From Magnetococcales bacterium WMHbinv6 (GTDB lineage Bacteria > Pseudomonadota > Magnetococcia > Magnetococcales > Magnetaquicoccaceae): DNA of 64,000 nucleotides. Each line of letters starts with the position of its first letter. The first letter of the stretch is position 1. Shown here piece by piece: positions 57,951-64,000 of the stretch. The notes under the pieces are model-generated. The model ran no database searches and was not told the DNA's origin. It saw nothing but the letters and a program-made list of their open reading frames with translations. The stretch is taken from contig PDZV01000007.1 in NCBI GenBank assembly GCA_002753135.1, positions 1 through 64,000 of the forward strand, given 5' to 3'. The translations under genes were made by a program, and so were the position numbers.

Positions 57951-58991
57951 ATGTTCCCATGCAATCGCAAAACGATCATTATCTTGTGCTTGCTTGTTTG
58001 GATGGCAGCAACCACCGGATACAGCCGCAACCTTCTGCCTGCCACTTTGCAAGGTCCCTCATTTTCCAACCCGGAGCAAACGGCCAGTAAACCGGAGGCT
58101 TGGCAGCAGCAACCGATTCGCTATAACGAACCGGATCGGGGTGCTGAAGTGGTGGTACTGCTCGACCAGAACAATTATCCGGGCTTGTTGCCCCTGATTC
58201 AGGGGTATGCCCGCAAACATCAACTCAGTATTGTGGTGCGGGAGGGCACCTGTGGACCAGCCATCGAAGGGTTGCACCGCAAAGAGGTGGATATTGGTGG
58301 CTCCTGCTGCCCACCGGCAAACATGGATCGCCTGCCGGGTCTCTCCTGGCACACCATCGGTATCGCCCCTCTGGCCATTCTGGCCAACAGCGATGATCCG
58401 ATTGATCAGTTGAGCAAAGAGGAGGTGCGGGCCATTTTTCGTGGTTATTGGACCCGTTGGTCGCAGGTTCCCTCGATTGGCCACCGATTTGAAAAAAATA
58501 CTCCGATTCAACCCATCATCCGTTTTCACTGCAAAACCCGACCCGGCCACTGGCGGTTGATTTTGGATAACAAGGATCTTTTTTCCACCTCTGCCAATGA
58601 AGTCGGCAGCATACTCGACATGGTCGCCAATATTGCCAAACGACGCGGCACCTTGGGTTATGAAGAAAATTGGCAAACCATCAATCACCCTCGTTTCAAG
58701 GAGTCGGTCAAGGCCATCGCCGTGGATGGCCAAGCCCCGCAGAACCGACAAGCGTTGCTGGAAGCCAAATATCCATTCTATTTCACCTACAACCTATCAA
58801 CCTGGACTGCTCCCTCCACCACAAATGCCAAGGCCGCACAACTGGTACAGTATCTCATAGAACATGCTGGAGAGATTGATCCTTCCTTTCATGTTATCCC
58901 GGCGGCTGAATTAAAAAAACAGGGTTGGCAATTCAAAGGAGATGAATTGATCGGAGAACCGCCGTGGGCAACAGCTCCAGCACGACCTTAA
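57951..58991 (+). CDS. PstS-like periplasmic substrate-binding protein
   Basis: The 346-residue protein starts at ATG 57951 after a strong AGGAAAGGAG site. A signal peptide (about residues 1-27; KTIIILCLLVWMAATTGYS) precedes a type 2 periplasmic-binding fold like PstS: LPLIQGYARKHQLSIVV, GTCGPAIEGL, VDIGGSCCPP, and DDPIDQLSKEEVRAIFRGYW followed by TRWSQV, which matches the usual NPV..L(T/S)...L..IF.G....W. Ligand residues differ from E. coli PstS and two adjacent cysteines occupy the S-R-P region. No pst transporter gene is present. It overlaps the following histidine kinase gene by 28 nt, so it more likely feeds a signal to that kinase than to a permease. Confidence 0.82.
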   Translation: MFPCNRKTIIILCLLVWMAATTGYSRNLLPATLQGPSFSNPEQTASKPEAWQQQPIRYNEPDRGAEVVVLLDQNNYPGLLPLIQGYARKHQLSIVVREGTCGPAIEGLHRKEVDIGGSCCPPANMDRLPGLSWHTIGIAPLAILANSDDPIDQLSKEEVRAIFRGYWTRWSQVPSIGHRFEKNTPIQPIIRFHCKTRPGHWRLILDNKDLFSTSANEVGSILDMVANIAKRRGTLGYEENWQTINHPRFKESVKAIAVDGQAPQNRQALLEAKYPFYFTYNLSTWTAPSTTNAKAAQLVQYLIEHAGEIDPSFHVIPAAELKKQGWQFKGDELIGEPPWATAPARP

Positions 58992-60922
58992 GACGGCTGG
59001 CGGCCTTGTGGCAAGCGACCTCGCTGACCAGCAAAGCGGCAACGATCACCATTTTGTTGAGCGGATTGTTTCTGAGTATTGTCGATTATTGGCAAACCAT
59101 TCAAATCAATAGCATATTCCGCAACCGTTTATTGAACGAGCTGGAAACCCAGGCACAACGGGACCGGCTCTTGTTTGACCAATATTTTCGCGCGCAAGAG
59201 CAGGCAGTGCAACTGTTTGCCCAGCATACCACATTGCATCACTACGTCGATCAGGCACAAAATCAATGGCAGGAAGCTGCCGAAACCGTACACTACTGGG
59301 ATGCCATGAATCCACCGCCATGGTTGCCGTCGCGCTCCCTCCTGCGCAATCTGGTGGCTGCTCCCTACATTCTCCTGCTGGATAAAGCACAACAGGTTCG
59401 TGAAATATATTCAGAACATCACGACACGACACCCATTCCGCACGATGTATTGCAAAAAATTACCGACTCGCCGCTAGAAACGGAATCCAATGTTGTTTTT
59501 TCTGGATCGGATGGCACCATTTATCTCATGTCGATAGGCTCTGTTATTAATAATCAGAATGAGGTCTATGCAACCGGTGTCTGGTTGGCCCCACTCGACA
59601 ACCATTTTCTCTCCATCTTTCACACCACCACCGAATCCAACAATATCGTCGTATTGATCAACGCCATAACCAACCAGGTTTTTGCCACCAGCCGGCCAGA
59701 TCGGGTAACCACCGGTCAAGCCGTTGCCCAACTGGAAACAGAGAACATTCTGTTCGGCAAACTGTTGGATTACGGTTCGTCCATACTCCTGCCGATCCGT
59801 TTTATCAGCATGGTACCCTTGGCCGATGTCGACAAAATCAGTCATACGGTACTGCAAACCATCCGTCATCAATTCATTCTGGGTTACGGCATGCTGGCAA
59901 TGGCGCTGTTGACGATTGTGATCGTGATTATTCATAAGGTGCAATCCGTGACCGAAAGAATGATCGACACCACTGCCGGACAATTAGGCTTGCAGAAACA
60001 GCACGCCGCGCGCGGAGACCAGTTGCAGATGATCGACCGGCAACTGCAATGGATGACCAAGGAAATCATCGAATCCCGACAACGGGAGCAGCTTCGTCAG
60101 CAGGAGTTGCAACAAATGAATGACTCCCTGCGCGCCTCCCTGCAAACAATCCGCAAAGCTCAGGATCGTTTGGTCGAATCCGAAAAGATGGCTTCATTGG
60201 GCAGTTTGGTGGCCGGCGTTGCCCATGAAATCAATACCCCCGTCGGCACTGGCATTACTGCCGCCTCTTTTTTGGATAACAAATGCCAGGAGTATGCCGC
60301 CCGTTTACCGCATGATCCGCCCGGTATTGCCGAGTGGCAACAGCTGTTTGAGGATTTGCGAGAATCTTCGCAGATGGTTTTGAGCAATCTGATGCGGGCC
60401 GCCGAGTTGGTCCGCAGCTTCAAACAGATTGCCGTCGACCGATCCCAGGAAGAGCGGCGTTTATTCGCTTTGCAGGATTATCTGCATCATGTGTTACGCA
60501 GCCTGCACCCTTTACTGGGACGCAGTCGGCATCGCATCATCCTGCACTGTCCAGGAGAGATTTTGCTCGACAGTTATCCCGGTGCCTTATCGCAGATCAT
60601 GACCCATTTGGTGGTCAACTCATTGATGCACGCCTTTCCTGACGGGGAGGCCGGAACCATCACCATTGAGATCATACAGAGGGAAAAAGCCACTTACCTC
60701 TATTATTCTGATAATGGCTGTGGCATGAGTGAAGAGGAGCGACAGCGCATTTTTGAACCATTTTTCACCACCACCCGCCATCGCGGCAGCATCGGATTGG
60801 GCCTGCATGTCGTCTTCAACCTGGTCAGCCACAGCCTGCTCGGCAGCATCCATTGCGACAGCGCCCCCGGTCAGGGCACCCGCTATGAAATCACGATCCC
60901 GCAACCGCAAGCGTATGGTTGA
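58964..60922 (+). CDS. membrane sensor histidine kinase
   Basis: The 652-residue kinase starts at GTG 58964 with GGAG 8 nt upstream, inside the 3' end of the binding-protein gene. It has a TM helix (about 24-44), an extracytoplasmic sensor domain (about 45-300, beginning with a helical region followed by a Cache-like beta part), a second TM (about 302-325, LGYGMLAMALLTIVIVII), a Gln-rich coiled coil (about 330-400) and a kinase core. Phospho-acceptor motif: GVAHEINTPVGT; N box NSLMHAFPDG; G1 YSDNGCGMSEEE; F box FEPFFTTT; G2 GSIGLGLHVVFN. The H box is of the HEINTPVG type. No receiver domain and no response regulator gene lie nearby. Confidence 0.88.
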   Translation: MGNSSSTTLRRLAALWQATSLTSKAATITILLSGLFLSIVDYWQTIQINSIFRNRLLNELETQAQRDRLLFDQYFRAQEQAVQLFAQHTTLHHYVDQAQNQWQEAAETVHYWDAMNPPPWLPSRSLLRNLVAAPYILLLDKAQQVREIYSEHHDTTPIPHDVLQKITDSPLETESNVVFSGSDGTIYLMSIGSVINNQNEVYATGVWLAPLDNHFLSIFHTTTESNNIVVLINAITNQVFATSRPDRVTTGQAVAQLETENILFGKLLDYGSSILLPIRFISMVPLADVDKISHTVLQTIRHQFILGYGMLAMALLTIVIVIIHKVQSVTERMIDTTAGQLGLQKQHAARGDQLQMIDRQLQWMTKEIIESRQREQLRQQELQQMNDSLRASLQTIRKAQDRLVESEKMASLGSLVAGVAHEINTPVGTGITAASFLDNKCQEYAARLPHDPPGIAEWQQLFEDLRESSQMVLSNLMRAAELVRSFKQIAVDRSQEERRLFALQDYLHHVLRSLHPLLGRSRHRIILHCPGEILLDSYPGALSQIMTHLVVNSLMHAFPDGEAGTITIEIIQREKATYLYYSDNGCGMSEEERQRIFEPFFTTTRHRGSIGLGLHVVFNLVSHSLLGSIHCDSAPGQGTRYEITIPQPQAYG

Positions 60923-61013
60923 CAACACCCTGTTTAACCGTAGCAACCCCTTGCCAAGTACGCTATAGTGGAGGAAGGGCCACCTTTGACCGCCAAGAAC
61001 AAGAGATAAACAG

Positions 61014-61673
61014 ATGAGTCTCCCCTCAGAATCTGGTCATGTCAGTGTGTTCGATACCTATTCGTATGTCCGGCGTCTGCGTGATGCCGGCATGAATGAG
61101 GAGTGGGCCGCCATTCAGGCCGAACAATTTGTCTCGGTGATTGAAAATCGTCTGGCCAGCAAAGAGGACATTGCCGGACTCCATGACAAATTGGAAATCA
61201 CCAAGGTAACGTTACAGAAAGAGATGGAGGCCAACCGCCTGGAACTCAAGCGGGATATCGCCGAAATCCATGCCAGATTGGAGTCCACCAAGGCAGATTT
61301 GCACAAGGAGATCGCCTCGACCAAGGCAGATTTGCACAAGGAGATCGCCTCGACCAAGGCAGATTTGCACAAGGAGATCGCCTCGACCAAGGCAGATTTG
61401 CACAAGGAGATTGAGTCGGTCCGCCTGGAACTCAAGCGGGATATCGCCGAAATCCATGCCAAATTGGAATCTACCAGGGCAGAAACAAAACGCGATTTGG
61501 CCACCGTGGAGGCCAACTTGAAGCGGGATATTAAAGAGTTGGAGATGACCACCCTGGCCCGCATGCAAGAGATGATTGCCCCGATCAAGGGAGAAATTCT
61601 GGTACTGAAATGGATGATCAGCCTGGTCATCGCCGTACAGATCATCCCGCTGCTCAAGGGTGTGCTGCCGTGA
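61014..61673 (+). CDS. DUF1640-type coiled-coil membrane protein
   Basis: The 219-residue protein matches the DUF1640/CCDC90-like layout: N-terminal VFDTYSYVRRLRDAGMNEEW, then ENRLASKEDIAGL, a long Lys/Glu coiled coil (about 55-185) and a C-terminal transmembrane helix (about 198-213, LKWMISLVIAVQIIPLL). The coiled coil carries four 11-residue hendecads (STKADLHKEIA) encoded by a 33-nt tandem repeat and flanked by two copies of LELKRDIAEIHA. Small bacterial DUF1640 proteins are often linked to toxin-antitoxin-like or membrane-associated functions, but nothing is firm. It lies 91 nt after the kinase. Confidence 0.72.
   Translation: MSLPSESGHVSVFDTYSYVRRLRDAGMNEEWAAIQAEQFVSVIENRLASKEDIAGLHDKLEITKVTLQKEMEANRLELKRDIAEIHARLESTKADLHKEIASTKADLHKEIASTKADLHKEIASTKADLHKEIESVRLELKRDIAEIHAKLESTRAETKRDLATVEANLKRDIKELEMTTLARMQEMIAPIKGEILVLKWMISLVIAVQIIPLLKGVLP
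61287..61418 (+). repeat. 33-nt tandem repeat, four copies, inside the DUF1640 gene
   Basis: Units 61287-61319, 61320-61352 and 61353-61385 are identical; the fourth, 61386-61418, differs only at its end. Each encodes one hendecad of the coiled coil, so copy-number change keeps both frame and coiled-coil phase. A longer imperfect repeat of about 60 nt flanks the array (from 61238 and from 61426). Confidence 0.92.
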
Positions 61674-62650
61674 AAAAAATTAAATTTCTGAATGATGTTA
61701 TTCCTGTGTCAAATCGTTTTGATGCTGGCGGAACCATTCACTTTCGACAACGCCAGGGAGTGCTCTTGCCAAATTTTTCAATAACCTTTCTTTCTGATCT
61801 GGTTTGGCAGCCGGAGATGCCAACCACGCCTTAATTTCTTGCGAAATCCTTTCCTTCTGCTCATTGTTCAACAGTTCTGGACGCACAAGCAGAGAGTTCA
61901 AAATAAAATCCCGGTCAGGCGCTTGATCAAATAATTTCAGCCATTCTATTGCCAGACTACAACAATATGTCCATAGCTTAGCAGGCCTTGATCATCGTTT
62001 CGTCCACCGGGTGCTCGTTCCTGGTTGTCTGGACGCGCATCCAGTTGGGAAGACGCAGAAAATTTTGGATCCTCGCGACTGCCTTGGCTGGACTGGACCA
62101 AACGATGATCAAGGCCATCTCTTCCACTTGTCTTGGAAACATGTGCAGCAGCAATGCCGAAGAATTCCGTGCAGGCATCGCCTACCAGTTGCTGAAAAAA
62201 ATCACTCCGATCATCAAACTGCTTTCCTCTGACTCCTGCCATCCGATCAGGAGTAAATTTTTCAGGAAAAAACGCCATTATCTGCTCCGCACACCTTCCG
62301 TTCACTTGGCAAAACCGTATATCTTCAACAATCAACATCTTCTGATCATCACAATCAACGCCTTGCGCCAAACTAACACAACAATCAGCATTATGTATAT
62401 ACCGAAAAACAGACAACCCTCCCGCCACCAATGGAGAGCTATCCGTCATTTATTGCACTTACCTCCCCCATCTTTCTTGTCCCATCGGTGATGATCGGTT
62501 GCTTTCGTCAGGCCATTTATGGTCGAATATCCGTTTGTTAAGCAGTTCGCCGCCAACTGAAGAGGCTGCGTTGCTGACCCCCTCCCTCTTTGGGTTTGTC
62601 AGCGGCAGCTCCCCTCGGTTTTGCGGGCGGCAACCCCTTGAGGAGTAGAT
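61674..62650. other. 977-nt stretch without a convincing intact gene
   Basis: No frame here has a ribosome site, family motifs or consistent coding character over its length. The only protein-like piece is a leftward remnant at 61698-61991. The last 90 nt before maeB are GC-rich with a weak inverted repeat (GCTGAC paired with GTCAGC) and may form a structured leader. No mobile-element ends were seen. Confidence 0.5.
61698..61991 (-). pseudogene. remnant of a helical-repeat protein gene
   Basis: A leftward frame of about 97 codons runs from just after a TGA (61992-61994) to a stop at 61698, with no good start. Its translation (SLAIEWLKLFDQAPDRDF, VRPELLNNEQKERISQEI, KAWLASPAAKPDQKERLL) resembles the degenerate helical repeats (A..WL...P.....VL..LL.RPDL) of some large bacterial sensor proteins. 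It looks like the C-terminal stump of a lost gene. Upstream continuation in other frames is not recognisable. Confidence 0.35.
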
Positions 62651-64000
62651 ATGGATTCCCATCTGAAAGCCAGTGCCCTGCAATACCACCGCATGCCGCC
62701 TGCCGGTAAAATGGCGGTGGTGCCGACCAAACCGCTGACCAATCAGCGGGATCTCTCCCTGGCCTACTCGCCGGGGGTCTCTGCCGCCTGCGAAGCGATC
62801 GTCGAGGATCCGGCGCAAGTGGCGGAGTTGACCGGGCGGGCCAACCTGGTGGCGGTGATCACCAACGGTACCGCTGTTCTCGGTCTGGGGGCCATCGGTC
62901 CTTTGGCTGGCAAACCGGTCATGGAGGGCAAGGCCGCCCTGTTTCGCAAATTTGCCGGAATCAACGTTTTCGATCTGGAGGTGGATGAAACCGATCCCGA
63001 CCGTTTCGTTGCCATTGTCGCCAGTCTGGAACCCACCTTCGGCGGCATCAACCTGGAAGATATTCGTGCCCCGGAATGTTTTATCATCGAAGCCAAATTG
63101 CGCGAGCGGATGAAAATTCCCGTCTTTCACGACGATCAACACGGAACCGCCATCGTCGTTGCCGCGGCGGTGCTGAATGCCCTCTCCCTGGTCAATAAAC
63201 GGCTGGAAACCATTCAGGTTGCTGTCTCGGGTGCCGGGGCTGCCGCCATCGCCTGCCTCAACCTGCTGGTGGAGTTGGGGCTGCCTGCCGCGCACATCCG
63301 GGTTGCCGATATTCGTGGCGTGCTGCGCCGTGATCGCCAGGATCTCTCCTGCGAACAGGCCCGTTACGCCACCGACAGCGACTGCCACCATATGGCGGAA
63401 ATTATCCAGGGTGCTGATCTTTTCCTGGGTTTGTCCGGTCCGGGAGCCGTCACTGCCGAGATGGTGGCCAGCATGGCTGCTGCACCGATCGTCATGGCCC
63501 TGGCCAACCCGACCCCGGAAATTTATCCGGCAGAAATCCGCAAAGTGCGCCCCGACGCCATTATTGCTACCGGACGCAGCGACTATCCCAATCAGGTCAA
63601 TAATGTTCTCTGCTTTCCTTTCCTGTTTCGCGGTGCCCTGGATGCCGGTGCCACCTGTATCAACACCCCGATCAAAGTGGCCTGCGTCAAAGCCATCGCG
63701 GAACTGGCCAAAGAACCGGTCCCAGAATCGGTGGCCATGGCCTATGCCGGTGAATCGCTGCAGTTTGGGCCGCACTATCTGCTGCCGAAACCTTTTGATC
63801 CCCGTCTGATTGTCGAAGTGGCCTCGGCCACCGCCCAGGCGGCAATGGCAAGCCAGGTTGCCACACGTCCGATTCGCAACCTGGAGACCTATCGGCAACA
63901 ATTGACCGAGTTTGTCTTTCGTTCCGGGCAGGTGATGCGCTCCCTCTTTGAACGGGCCAAACGCCATCCGCAAAAACGGGTTGCCCTGGCACACGGCGAG
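62651..64000 (+). CDS. maeB: NADP-dependent malic enzyme, 5' part (runs off the window)
   Basis: MaeB decarboxylates malate to pyruvate with NADP+. From ATG 62651, after a clear AGGAG site, 450 codons are visible with no stop. Seen: [30 protein letters not shown] (catalytic Tyr region), [24 protein letters not shown], the metal site [13 protein letters not shown], the Rossmann motif [22 protein letters not shown] and [14 protein letters not shown]. The visible end ([17 protein letters not shown]) enters the linker to the phosphotransacetylase-like domain of hybrid MaeB proteins, so the full gene is probably about 750 residues. The call to MaeB rather than a short malic enzyme rests on that linker. 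Confidence 0.93.
   Translation, partial: MDSHLKASALQYHRMPPAGKMAVVPTKPLTNQRDLSLAYSPGVSAACEAIVEDPAQVAELTGRANLVAVITNGTAVLGLGAIGPLAGKPVMEGKAALFRKFAGINVFDLEVDETDPDRFVAIVASLEPTFGGINLEDIRAPECFIIEAKLRERMKIPVFHDDQHGTAIVVAAAVLNALSLVNKRLETIQVAVSGAGAAAIACLNLLVELGLPAAHIRVADIRGVLRRDRQDLSCEQARYATDSDCHHMAEIIQGADLFLGLSGPGAVTAEMVASMAAAPIVMALANPTPEIYPAEIRKVRPDAIIATGRSDYPNQVNNVLCFPFLFRGALDAGATCINTPIKVACVKAIAELAKEPVPESVAMAYAGESLQFGPHYLLPKPFDPRLIVEVASATAQAAMASQVATRPIRNLETYRQQLTEFVFRSGQVMRSLFERAKRHPQKRVALAHGE

Noticed and set aside
61287-61418. CRISPR-like repeat near 61.3 kb
   Set aside because: Adjacent 33-nt copies without spacers inside a coding frame; a hendecad coding repeat.
61946-62491. Overlapping frames on both strands upstream of maeB (167 residues each)
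   Set aside because: Neither strand shows coherent motifs or a ribosome site; they are mutually antisense and may include decayed DNA only.

Overview
The window is chromosomal DNA of a Gram-negative bacterium, most likely a member of the Pseudomonadota. Lipid A synthesis (lpxC), apolipoprotein N-acyltransferase, an NtrY/NtrX pair preceded by a DUF4390 lipoprotein and a MaeB-type malic enzyme all support this. The abundance of TPR-glycosyltransferase proteins and giant genes would fit a Magnetococcus-like lineage, but no marker gene here proves the class.

Layout. (1) 46-6918, + strand: the end of a division/cell-wall (dcw) cluster, murB-ddl-ftsQ-ftsA-ftsZ, closed by a strong terminator and followed by lpxC on its own leader, which carries a sigma-54-like -24/-12 element. 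(2) 7023-11372, +: DUF4390 lipoprotein, NtrY-like kinase and NtrX-like regulator. The regulator has lost the GAFTGA motif and the Walker B glutamate. (3) 11412-12110, -: a Crp/Fnr regulator. (4) 12367-20365, +: a tightly packed housekeeping run, rsmD, coaD, miaB, phoH, a 7TM-HD phosphodiesterase-like protein, ybeY and lnt. (5) 20459-26797, -: a small secreted coiled-coil protein and a compact operon of TPR-glycosyltransferase, PNPOx-family protein, degenerate DegT-type aminotransferase and ligA. (6) 26931-46172, -: one 19.2-kb reading frame made almost wholly of 16-residue (48-nt) repeats with an 8-residue internal period, interrupted once by an in-frame TAG and ended by a UUCG-loop terminator. 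(7) 46998-50377, +: rmlA-rmlC-rmlD-rmlB for dTDP-L-rhamnose. (8) 50425-57807, +: a 2,460-residue protein with three consecutive TPR plus OGT/SPINDLY (GT41-type) modules. (9) 57951-61673, +: a PstS-like periplasmic protein, an overlapping histidine kinase and a DUF1640-type coiled-coil membrane protein with 33-nt tandem repeats. (10) 62651 to the window end, +: the 5' part of maeB.

The part that stands out is 24.6-57.8 kb. A repeat protein of about 6,400 residues, very rich in Ser/Thr/Gln/Leu and predicted here to be a long solenoid fibre, sits between a TPR-GT9-like glycosyltransferase and a divergent block that makes dTDP-rhamnose and encodes a three-module OGT-like enzyme. I infer a dedicated locus for building and glycosylating a giant surface or intracellular filament. 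Co-location is seen in the sequence; substrate relationships are not. No tRNA, rRNA, CRISPR array, transposase or phage gene was recognised.
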